From contig JAHLKH010000109.1 in the NCBI GenBank assembly GCA_025526915.1, forward strand, positions 1-64,000: a stretch of DNA of 64,000 bases, written 5' to 3'. Shown here piece by piece: positions 22,401 to 34,400 of the stretch. Every line of letters starts with the position of its first letter. The first letter of the stretch is position 1. The stretch comes from Entophlyctis helioformis. Lineage: Eukaryota > Chytridiomycota > Chytridiomycetes > Chytridiales > Chytriomycetaceae. The position numbers were made by a program, and so were the translations under genes. The notes beneath the pieces were generated by a model that was not told where the DNA came from, ran no database searches, and was given only the letters and a program-made list of their open reading frames with translations.

Positions 22401-25400
22401 TGACGAGGTCCTGGGCCTTGCGCATGTCGGCAGCTGGGACCCATGTGTTGTCGTCGGCTGGATAACCGACCCACTTGACCAGATACTCGATCTTGCCGCG
22501 ATAGGTGCGCGAGTCAACGATCCGCTCGACCTCGTAGTTGTCCGACGTGCCGTCGTCGGCGTGGTACTCGGGGTCAGGCCGGGAGGGCACATCCTTGCGG
22601 CCGGTGGGCGCAGACAGAGGGTCGACATACGGGCAGATCCGGTCGGCATGGAACACGTTGTGGACGCGGTGCAGCGAGGCAGGCAGCGCAAGCGTGTAGT
22701 TGAGGCCAGATTCACCAGAGTCCAGGCTGGTGATGGCAAAGGGGCCGAGCCACTTGGCGGCCGTGAGCGGCGGGCGGTGCGAGTCCGCCGGCCAGGAGAT
22801 GCCCTCAGCGTTGAGGAGCACCATGTCGCCGACCTTGTACGCAGGGTGACGGCGGCGACGCTTGTTTGCCTGAACGGCCATGGCTGCCTGGGCTTTGCGC
22901 CGATTCAAAATGGCCGAGTCGCGAGCAGCAGCCATGTCCAGCAGCAGGTCGCGGGCCGCGGCAGATGGTGCCAGGGCTGGCTCGGACGGGAAGGACCGCG
23001 GGTGGCGGCCAAACGCCAGGAAGAAGGGTGCAAAGCCAGACGACGCAGACGGCGCGCAGTTGAGGCCAAAGCAGGTGGGACCGAGCAGCAGCGGCCAGTC
23101 AGAGCCGTGGTAATCGGCCGCCTTGGCGAGCGCATCCTTGATGGTGCGGATGCTGCGTTCGGCCAAGCCGTCAGTCTGCTGGTGGCGAGCCGTGCTGAGG
23201 TTCTGCTTGATCCGGGCAGCAGTGCAGAGGCTCGACCAGAAGGCCGACAGCCAGCGGGCGTCGCGGTCCGAGACGATGTCGACCGGGAAGCCCTTGCCCG
23301 AGCAGACCCAGCGAGTCAGGAAGAGCTCGGCCAGCTCCTGGGCCGACGACGAGCGGCGGCACGGGAACGCGTCGCAGAGACCGGACAGGCGATCGACCAC
23401 AACCAGAGCAGCATCAAACGCATCGTCTTGTCCGCCCGCGGGCAGGAACATGACGTCCATGGCGACGCTCGAGAAGCAGTCGTCCGGGATCGCGAGTGGA
23501 TGCAGCAGGCCGTCGGCCGGTGGTTGGGCGTGCGGTGGCGCTGGCACACGTCGCATGAGGCGACGTAGGCGGCAATGTCCTCGGACATTCTGGGCCAGAA
23601 GTACCGGTTCGACAAGCGGCTGGTGGTCCGCTGACGTCCCTGGTGCGCGCCAAAGGGGAATCGTGGTAGTGGGCGAGCAGATCCGCGCGCAGAGACTGCG
23701 GCACATACAAGTGGTTGCCTTTGTACCACCACGCACCATCCAAGCACTCCATGTGCACTACGACCTTGCGGTCGGCCGGCGTGGCAGACGATGGGTCGGC
23801 CTTCCAGCCAGGCAGTCTGGAGGCGAATGGGTCGGCCGGCAACGCCGCACGCACGTCTTTCGCCCAGTCAGAGTCAGTGCGCAGATTGGCAGCACGGATT
23901 GGGACAGGCGAGCGACAGTTTGTGCAGAGAGGGGCCTTTGAGGGATCGCGGGACAGCAGATCGGCCAGCGCGTTGAGCTCGCCAGGCACGTACTCGATGG
24001 ATGTATCAAACTCCTGCAGAGACAGGACCCATCGAGCCTGCCGATCCGACAGGTGGGGCTGCGTGGCCAACCAGACCAGCGCCTTGTGGTCAGTGTGCGT
24101 GACAGAGCGCACACTGGACAGCAGATGACGGAAACGCGAGAAGAACTCCACGATGGCGAGCAACTCGCGTTCGTGGGTTGGATAGTTCATCTCGGCTGGG
24201 CTAAGCTTACGTGACCAGCAGGCCACCAGCTTCTCGCCATCTGGGTGGATCTGCGACAGGTAGCCGGCAATGACGTAGTTGCTGGCATCAGTGTAGACAT
24301 GCGTTTCCAGAGCCGGGTCAAAGAACCGCAGCTCGGTCGCTTTCAGCACTGCCTGTCGCAGGTCTTCCACAGCCTGCTTTTGAGCAGGGCCCCACTCCCA
24401 CTTGGCATTCTTGGCCAGTAGCTTGTATAGTGGCAAGCACATGGTGGCGTACGCCTTTGCAGGGTTCGGCCCACCAATGAATGACTTTAGCCATACCAGC
24501 TTGCCCAGCCAAGTTGCCAGAGTGGTTGTGTTTGAGATGTGTGGCGCTGCGGCCATCTCCTGCAAGTGCTTTGGCGCAATGGAATAACCAGTGGGCGAGA
24601 GCACGTGACCGCAGAACTCAATGTCCTGCTGCAGGATCATGCACTTAGATGGCTTAATGTACAATTGAGCCTCCAGTAGCAGCTTGAGAACAGTGCGTAG
24701 GTGTTTGATATGCTCCTTGTACGTCGCGCTGTAGATGTAGATGTCGTCCATGTACACCGAGACGCACGTGCCCAGCAGCTCATTGAGCGTCGACTGGATG
24801 GCTTGTGTAAACACAGCCGGAGCATTGGTCAGCCCAAAAGGCATGACCGTGAACTCAAAGTGACCAAACTGGGTGGAGAACGCAGTTTTCCACTGGTCCT
24901 CCGCCTTAACACGGATGTTAAGGAAGCCCTCGCGAATGTCAAGCATCGAGCGGAAGGGTTTGTTTGCCAAGTTATCACGGAGGGTCTCAATCTCCGGGAT
25001 CGCACTGTGGAACTTCACCGAGATGTTGTTCAAGCCGCGGTAGTCAATGACCAACCGCAGCGAACCATCCTTCTTGCGGACAAAGAGCGTGCCGGCGCCC
25101 AAAGGCGATGACGAGCGGCGGATGTAACCTTTGGTGTACCACTCGTCCAGCTGCTTCTTGAGCGCTACGGATGCATCCTGGTTCAGTTTCTTGAGGCCAC
25201 GACGCGGCGGCAGCTGCGCATCCTTAATGAAAGGGATCGCGATCTCGAACTCCGAGTCGTGCGCACGGCCTTGCGGCGGGCAGCAGACCTCGTAGTAGTC
25301 GATGAATGCCTTCTGCGTCTCCTCGTCCGGGCAGACTGGAAGGTAGGGGTACTTCTCCTTCAGCTCGTCCGGGGTGAGGCCGTTTGCAGCCGCGACGCGA

Positions 25401-28400
25401 AGGCGCGCATCCGCAGCTGCCTCACGGTCCTCAGGCAGGTCATCCACATAGACCAGCTCCGCGTACTCGTCAGGATGGGCGAGGATGTCCGACATGGTAA
25501 CCACGATGTCAGAGTGCGGCCGGTTGTGGGGTGCAGCAGGCGGCGGAGCGTCTTCGTGCTGCCAGATGTGGTGCACATCGGGGCGCGACTCGGTTGAGAA
25601 GCGGAAAACACCGCGACGGAAGTTGAATGACGCCTCCGCGGTGGTGCGCAGCCATGGCATGCCCAGGATGACATCATCCACACCGTCATAGACGAGGAAC
25701 CGCACCTGGCTGACCGCAGCTGATCTGTCGGCCAGCGTGAGGTATACCTCTGAATCTAGCCTCTGCAAGTTGCCGTTGGCAAACTCAAGAGTCACCGCCT
25801 GCCGGGTGAACGGCCGGGCAGCGGCGAGCAGGCCATTGGCATCCAACCAATGGCGAGCCACTAGATTCGCGCTGCTGCCAGTGTCCACCAGGACGCTGGC
25901 GCTGCGATTGTCCAGGAACACCGGAAAGGTGCACCGGTGTGTGGTGATGGGCCTCACCGGGGCAAGGTGCCCCTCCTTTAGCCGCGATGGCGGCATCACA
26001 GGACAAACAGGGTGATCAGGGGCCGCGGAGGGCATCTTTTTATTCGCAACACCACCCAATGGGTCACTCTTCTTCATCTGCGTCACTGTACCGCGTCCCG
26101 TCGTCTGAGAACGACGAGACGGTTTCGAGCGACTGCGAGCCGGAGCCATTGCTGGTGCGCCGTCGTCACGGGCAGGGACCGATGGAGATTCGGTGTCAGC
26201 ATTGGGCTTACGCCGGCTGCAGGCTTAGCCGCCGAAGCGTGCTTAGCCGCAGGAGCAGGAGGAGCCAGAGGGGGCGAGCGAACGTACCCGGTTGCCTTGG
26301 CCTTTGCCGCGATGCGCCCAACCTTAGAGTGGTGCTGGCGCTGGCTAGGCGATCGGCCAGCATGGTCGGCTGTCGCAGCAGGCGAGGCAGCCTTACGCGT
26401 CTCAGACGCGCTGCTGCTGCCTGAAGGCGCGGGGGTGGCAGCTTTGGGCGACGAGGAACTCCAAGAACGCGGCGACGCGGCAGCTGTCTTGCCAGAGCTG
26501 GGCTTTGACTGGGCCTCGAGGGCCTTGTGGGCATCTGCCAGAGCAGTGGCGGCGGCAGTCTCCAGGGCGTGCTCAGCTGCCTCTGAGTGATCCTCAAAGA
26601 ACGCGTCGCGGAGGGCGGCATACGTCTTGAACTTCCCTGGGGGCAGATCCTTGATGCGGGCACGGAGGAATCTGAGCTTCTGGTCATCCGTGTATCCCGC
26701 GTCGCTGAACAGCGGTTCGGCCTCCAGAATCCAATCCTGCGGGGCGCGGCCATGGCACAGCGTCGGCTTGAACAGGCTCGCCAGCTTCCCTTCCGCTTGG
26801 TTGCGAATCCGCTCTGGGTTGCGGTGGAGCGACTGGAGGTCGGCGAGGAACTGAGGGAACGTGAACAGATCATCGTCGGCAGAATGCGACTCGTGCCATG
26901 CGGTGACAAACTCGAGTGCGCGGCCAGAGAAATAAGGCAGCAGTAGCGAGAAGATGGCGCCTAATGGGATCGCGTCGACGCCGGCAGTGGTGCAGGCTTC
27001 CTTGTATGCTCCGCCGACTGCAATGACAAATGGCTTGAGGTTCTTGTGAGTGGCGTTCCAGTCGACTGAGGGAGCCGGGCCTTTGGTCATCACAAATCCG
27101 CTGAATGGTACCTGCTTGGCACCCAAGCAGTCTGTGAAAACCTTGGCGAGGTTTGGTGCACGGGCGTCCGCGGCTGCTGGCAGGCGTGCGTCCACCGAGG
27201 ACCCAATCGCGAGGGCCGAACGCGACGCCTGCAAGGCAGCCGTGGCAGCGACAGCCTTGTCCGCAGACTGCTGGGCCAAGGCAACTTGCTTGCTAAGGGC
27301 GATCATCGATTCCACGGTCTTGGTGGCCTGCGTCTGCAAGTTTCGCACGGCTGCCGTGTTGGCTGACACCGAGTTGAACAGAGCGGCCAGACGCTCCTCA
27401 TTGGACGCGGCAGACGTGGTGAAAGAGTCCGCCTGCTGGACTAGCAGCTCGTGGGTGTCATGCAGACGGGTCTGCAGGTCCTCGATGGAGACCTGAACCG
27501 CAGACAGCGATGCGGCGTGGTCATCCAGTGTGATCCGGACGTCCTCGCTGGCCGAATCCTGCAGCTGGTGCACAGAAGCGGACGCGGCGCCAACAGAGTG
27601 GACGGGAAAAGCGAGCGAGCCGCCCGCGCCGCCCAACAGAGCACCTCCGCCGCCCCGAGGCGCGGCAGAGGAGTGGCGAAACGCGGGCGTGCTGGAGGCC
27701 ACTGCAGAGGTTGCATTGCCCGATGGAGCACCCTGGCGGCCACGAGAGCCAGCCTGAGGGAGGCGGGATGCAGACATGCCGCTGGCCATGGAGCCAAGCC
27801 CAGAATCACGCGTGCGGCTATCAGCCCAGATGGTAGAGTTACCCGTAAACCCATGCAGGAGGTGTGACGGCTCGTCGGCAAACGAGGAGTCTGGCGAGGC
27901 GAATGAGGCGCTGTTGGCGTCCGGGTCGGCGTCGGCCGCAGCGCTGGCAGGGCCGGCGCCAGGGGTGGGCGTGCGAGACAGGCCCATAGGCGCACAAAAA
28001 AATTCGACGCCGCAGGTAACGGCGGCTGGCGGCGCGTCGGTGGCGTTGGTTGTTGTTGTAACTGTCCTCGTCGAGAGCGGCTGGCCGTCTGGTGGCAGAG
28101 GGGCAGTGAGTATACAGGCTTACGGCTGGATACAACTTCATTGAGACTCAGGCACAGACCTGGTGGCAGAGGGGCAGTGAGTATACAGGCTTACGGCTGG
28201 ATACAACTACAACAACAGGGCCAAGCCAAGTCTGGGCGAGGCGCGTCCAGATCAATGCCAGCAGGTCACGTGACCACGGGACTGCGGCGGCATCCGTTAC
28301 ACATTGACACGCGGCATCAGTGCACAATGAGAGACACATTGCAGCTCGTTACAGCCCCCCTTGACGAGAGATCCTTCATGGATTGATCGCCACAAAAGAG

Positions 28401-31400
28401 AGGTGCAATGTGGGTCACAGGTGGTGTGGCAGCCAGGTGGCTGCTGTGACAAAGACCAGCAGGCATCCAATGCGACTGTGGAGGCCGATCTGGCCGATCT
28501 GGCGGCTCTGGTGGTGGTCGCGTTGGAGCAGCTGAATCCAGATGAACAGACAGGATGGCGCAGACAGACAAGCCAATCCCACGCAATGGCGATCCAGACA
28601 GGTGGTGGGCAGAGCACAGAGATGCATCTGGCCCATGTCGATCAGTTGCGGTGACAGTTGTTGACGCTGCTGAGTTGGTAGCCGGCCAAGTGCAGGCAGT
28701 GTCGGTTGAGCAGTGGACAGGCTGCGATTGTTGATGCGGCTGGGTTGGCAGCATCTGCAAGGGCAGATCAGACGGGTAAGCGGGTGACGGTTGGTGTTCT
28801 GGCTGCAGCTGGTGCAGCTCAGTCGATGCGGTTGACGATTCAGTTGATGCAGTTGACGGTTGTTGTACTGGCTGCAGGCGATGCAGCTCAGTCGGTTCAG
28901 TTGACAGTACGGGCGACAGGTGAGGCAGATGGAGCGTTGCAGACAGTTGAGACGGGTGCGAGGGCGAGTGTGCCGACAGGCAGTGCGGCTGCTTGGCAAG
29001 GGCAGGTGCGGCGGTGTCGGCTGGATGCTGCTCAGTCGAGAGGCTGGGCAGAGCGGCTGTTGTTGCTGGTGCAGATGGCAGATCGATTGGCATCGGCGAT
29101 GGATCGGCTGATGCCGACCAATCAGATGCGGCTGACCAATCGGTTGGTGCCGACCAATCAGCTGCTGCTGACCGATTGGCACGCGTTGACCAATCAGATC
29201 GCGTTGGCCAATCGGCGCGCGCTGCAGGCGGCTGGATGGGCGAGCCTGCAGGACTGGCGACTGGGCTGCAGAGCGGGACAGACGGGGACGGGACGGACGG
29301 GTACGGGACGGACGGGTGCTCGACCATGCTGGCCGGGCTGACCGGTTCCAGAGGCGGCTGGGTCGGTCGGTGCTGCTGAGGCGGGGCCAGAGCAGTGGCG
29401 GTCGGAACGGGAGAACGATGCTGCTGATGCCGCGGCGTCAGGCCAGGCGTGCTGCCAGGGCCAGAGCGGCCGGGGCTGCGGACGGGCTGGTCGGGCAGCT
29501 GCTGCATGCAGAGCGGTTGGGGCTGTACATGGCCGGGGCCAGTGCAGATGGAACGGTGGCGAGGTCGGTGGTGCTGCAGCCGCGGCTGGTATTGCTGCTG
29601 CTGCTGCTGCTGTTGGAATCGATCAGAACGAAAAGCCACGAATGGATTTTCTGCTCAGTGCAGTTGATGGCGGCCTGTTTGTGCTGGATGGTTGCACGCA
29701 GGTCGCCGATCGTCTGCTCGAGCTGCTGCTGCTCCAGCTGGAGGCTGTCAAGCCTGGCCACGCCCTCCCGCAAGGCTGCGGCAGCCTGCTCGTAGCGGAG
29801 GCGGCCGGTTGGTGTTGGAGGGCTGAAGCAGGCGCGGCGGATGATGTGCATCTCTGCAAACGCCTCTGTGCGCCAGGCTGTCAGCTGTTGGATGGCGAGC
29901 AGGCAGTCGTCATGGTCAAGTCTGGTGGTGCGCAGCTGCCGGCGGGCCAGGCGCAGCTCCTGCCGGAGGCTGCTGGCGGTCGCCTGAAGCTGCTGGATCT
30001 GTTTGTTGGTGGCGGCAGTGGCGTGCTGCTGCTGCTGGTGAGTGGTTGCAGCAGTGGTGCGCTGCTGCTGCTGGTTGATGCCGCCTGGCTGGCCTGGGCC
30101 GCCAGAGGGCATGGCGTTGCTGCTCAGTCGGTGTCGGTCGCTACTTGTATGAGAGCTGTCGTGTAAGGAGACGGAAGTACTGCAGTCGGATGCACAAGAG
30201 TTCATTGTCAGACCAGTAGCAGAGACAGGCAGGGGAGATGGAGGGTACCTGCAGTCGGATGCACAAGACGACAGCTGGGGCAAGTCTGGTGCATCGACCG
30301 CTGGCAAAAGGCGCGTTCCAATAATGCCCATGCAGCCATTGACATGCGGCATCAGTGCACAATGAGAGACACATTGCAGCTCGTTACACGGTACCTGCGG
30401 TTGCCCACCTCAATGACCTGGGCCAATGAACGCAGCTCTCGCGCCTGGACACGCGGCATCACAGTGTTGGAGAACCACTCTCGGGCAGAGCCCCTCAAGC
30501 AGCGTTCTAACATGCGAATGCGAACAGGTTCCTCCCTGTAGAGCGCCAGGCAAATGCCCATGCTGCTTTCCAGGGCCGGGTGAATACTTTCCAGGCCCGG
30601 GCGTTGCCCAGCGGATCGGCCGCTGGGTCGCCATCAAACCTGAGCTCCTTGAGGTTGTTCTCAGCCTCTGTCTGCCGCGCGCGGAACAGCGTGGCATCGG
30701 AGGCTGCCGCTGGCGTCGGTAGATCCATCGTGCCGTGCTGACTGATGCTGATGGATTGCGATCGCGACGGTGCGGGTGCTTGAGCCAGAGACGAGTGAGC
30801 AGCAAACGCCGCTGAGTTGAACTGGGCGCTTGAGGAGTGAACCGACTGCGAGCTTGCTACCGAGGCCGCCTCGTCCTGGATGGCAGAATCCCGATGTCCC
30901 AGCGCGGCGAGGAGCGACCCATAATCCGCGACCGGTTGGATGTCTCCATCCTGCAGCAGGCTGCCGCCCTCAGGCACCGCGTCTCGCATCTCGGCCATCA
31001 ACTCGGGTCTCTTCAAGAGCAGCCTCATGGCCGCCTCTGCCAGGCTTGAGCCAAGGCGGTAGTTGGTGACAGTGCGGACGACGGTGACGGGTGTTGGCAG
31101 GCCGGTCTGGTGTTGCTGGTGTTGCTGGTGTTGCTGTTCAATGCTGCTGTCTGCTCCGACCGCACCAGTGCCCTCGGCACTGAGGCTGTCGGTCGTCATT
31201 CCTTCCGTCTGGTCACTGACTGTCTTGAGTCGTCGTGCAACAGGACGATGTGCAACGAGACAATGGGCGGCCTGACAGACGGCGGGTTTCAGTACACAAG
31301 GTTATTCATTGATATAGCTTCGTAGTAATAAAGGCATATGCATGGGCAATACCTGACAGACGGCGGGTTTCAGTACACAAGGCGACGACTGGGGCAAGTC

Positions 31401-34400
31401 GCCTTGTGGTCTGTCAGGATTCAAGTGGGACGCGCGACCGGTTGCACGCGTGTCACGTGATCGCGGCTGACTGTTACATACCGTCCGGCGCATCTCATCC
31501 AGCGTGCACAGCTCGTCATCGATCGTTTTGTACCCGCACCTGGCGAGGCGTGTGCCCAGTGGGGCGATCGTCTCACGGCCCTGCAACGCGACGCCGACGC
31601 CTCGGACGCCGCGATGATCAAGAAGGCGTACTCGCTGTGCTCACAGGAGCTGAAGGCTCGGATCGACATCTTGGAGGGTCCGGATGGTCTCGACGGCCCA
31701 CAGACGTTTGCAGACTACCTGGAGCTGATCGAGAAGCTCGACGCCAACATGCGGTCCAAGGCCGAGTATGCCCAGGCGGCTGTTTTGACGGCCGCGGCAC
31801 TCAATGGCACCCTGTCGACGCCATCTGCCAATGTGGGCTCAGGATCGGCTTCTGGAAGTGGACGCCGCCGCACGCAGACGGCTCCTGCACCGGCCAGAAC
31901 GCCGCCGGCTCCAGTGACGATCCCAGCAGCGCCGAGGACGCAATCCGTGTCAGCCCCAGCAAACAGCGCCGGCCTGGCCAGCGAGTGGCAGGCGGTGATG
32001 TCGCGCGTTGGTCGACCGCTCTCAGAGGCGGACCGCGAGTTCCTGAAGGCCAACCACGGCTGCTACGCCTGCCGCCGACCCGATCACGCATCCATCAGGA
32101 ACCCGGCATGCCCATTCCACCGCAGCGGCGGTGCACCAGTCGCAGTCGCCAGTGTGGCCCCCCTAGTGATCATGGTTCGGGAACAGCTGACAATACATCT
32201 GTTACCCACTGCTCGTCTTTGCCCATGCCGCCGGTCCGCTCGCCTATCCGATCGCATGTCATGGCAACCGCGATGGGTTCCCGTGCGTGGCCCTGCTGGA
32301 CACCGGCGCATCTGGTATGGTGATGTCGCGCAGTTTCGCGCGTCGGATTGGTGCACAGACCTGCTCCATTGAGCCGTTCACGGTCGAGTATGCCAACCAG
32401 GAGTGCCATCGCGTTGCGGAAGCGGTGACCATTACTCTTGGGGTTGGGGACTACGCGCAGCAGCTGCAGTTCTTTGTCGCGGACATCAGCACCGATGTGA
32501 TCCTGGGTACGCCATGGTTTGCTGAGGTGGTGATCACCAAGGGCGATATGGCCGACCGCTCATTTGCATTCCACCACAAGGCCATGGGGCGCGACTTTGT
32601 ATGGCGTCTGCACCCCTCAGCGGCACCCACACTTGACCCGACACCCGAACCAGTACCCGAACCCGCATCCAACCCGCATCCGAACCAGCACCCGAACCAG
32701 CACCCGAACCAGCACCCAACCAGTACCCGAACCCGCACCCGAACCAGTACCCGAAACAGCATCTGAACCAGCACCCGAACCACCCTGCGATCATGCTCCG
32801 ATGTCCCTTGAGGCCATTGCTGCGCAGCACGGCATTGAGTTCGTCAGCTACGAGGATTTCCATGCGGACGAGTCATCATATGTCGAGATCATGGCCCTGA
32901 CCAGCTGTGGGGACGCAGATACGGCAACCGACGCGGCCATTGCGGCGATTGACGAGGCGGATCCACTCGCCCATCTGAGCCTGGAGACGCAGCCTGAGGT
33001 TGTCCATCCGCTGTTGATCCAGTTCCAGGACCTCTTCCAACCGGGCAACCTGCCGCCGTCGCGGCCTGAGGATCATCGTATCAAGCTGGTGCCTGGTTCC
33101 AAGCCGCCGCCGCGCCGCCCTACGCGCAGCCTGCCGACTGAGCACCAGGATGCTGTCAAGGCGTTCTTGGACGACCTCGCCGCGCGTGGCATGATCCGCG
33201 GCTCTGTGTCGCCATTTGCTGCGGGTATCGTGATCGCCAAGAAGAAGGACGGCGGTCTGCGTCTGTGCATTGACTATCGTGGGCTGAACAACATCACGGT
33301 CAAGGATCGCGCGTCGATGCCCAGTATCCAGTCGCTCATTGACCGCGTCGCAGGCAAGCCGTTCATGTCGTCGGTCGATCTGCGGGACGGCTACTACAAC
33401 ATCCGCATCTACGACGAAGACATCCCCAAGACGGCGTTTGTGACCCGTTACGGCCACTACGAGTTCAAGGTGATGCCTTTTGGGCTCTGCAACGCTCCTG
33501 CCACCTTCAACGCCATGATGAACCGCATCTTCCACGACCTGCTGGACGTCTGCGTTGTCGCCTACATGGACGACATCCTGATCTACTCGGAGACCGAGGC
33601 GGACCACCTGCTGCACCTGGAGGAAGTGTTCCGTCGTCTGCGCGCCGAATCGCTCCGCCTGAAGATGTCCAAGTGCGAGTTCTTCTCGTCGCGGCTCGAG
33701 TTCTGCGGTCATCTGTTGCTGGGTGACGGCTACTCGATCCAGGACAAGCATCGGCTGGCACTGAAGACTCGGCCGATCATTGGGTCTGTTGGCGATCTGC
33801 GGCGCTTCATTGGGCAAGTCGTGTGGGTCAAGGATTTCATCAAAGACTACGCCGACATCTGTGTGCCGCTCACGGACATGCTGCGCAAGGACGTGCCCTT
33901 TGTGATGGACGAGGCCAAGTGGGCCATTGTGGACTTTATTCTGGACGCCATCACGAACGCTCCGGTGCTCAAGTACTTTGACCCATCGCTGGAAACGCAC
34001 GTGTACATGGACGCATCCGAGTTTGCCATTGGTGGCTGGATTGGCCAGAAGCATGTCGAGGCAGATGGCACGGCCAAGATCCATCCGGTCTCGTTCTACT
34101 CGCGCAAGCTCAATGATGCGGAACGCAACTACCCGACCCACGAGCGCGAGATGCTGGCGATCGTGGACACCTGCGACAAGTACCGGCACTACCTGCTCAG
34201 CGTGCATTTCACCATCCACACCGACCATGCCTCGCTGCGATGGATCTCGACGCAGCCCAAGCTGTCGTACCGCCAGGCTCGCTGGATCATGGAGCTGCAG
34301 GAGTTTGATGCTGTGGTCCAGTACATCCAGGGGGGCGACAACAACCTTGCCGACATGCTGTCGCGCCATGTGACTGTTGCCCCGCACTGCGCTCGATGCC

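Larger units (their letters stand above)
21646..28301 (-). mobile_element. Element 1: Ty3-type LTR retrotransposon with chromodomain
   Basis: Direct LTRs 21646-21893 and 28057-28301 (TGTAAC...GTTACA) flanked by CATTG at 21641-21645 and 28302-28306. The polypurine tract CTGGGGGGAG (minus strand) adjoins the left LTR. Gag and Pol lie on the minus strand. The element sits inside the LTR of element 2, so it is the youngest of the nested set. Confidence 0.95.
21466..30388 (-). mobile_element. Element 2: non-autonomous LTR retrotransposon, interrupted by element 1
   Basis: LTR2 (227 bp) is complete at 30162-30388. The other copy is split as 21466-21645 and 28307-28353 by element 1. The internal region (28354-30161, 1.8 kb) encodes a coiled-coil protein and a Pro/Ser-rich frame but no protease, reverse transcriptase or integrase. 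The polypurine tract (AAGGGGGGC on the minus strand at 28354-28362) abuts the LTR. The outer duplication is TACCG: reverse-complemented at 30389-30393, and direct at 31479-31483 beyond an inverted block. Confidence 0.85.

Noticed and set aside
22129..23568. Long plus-strand open frame (479 codons) across element 1
   Set aside because: Antisense of the integrase/chromodomain region, low complexity Arg/Gly content, no motif.
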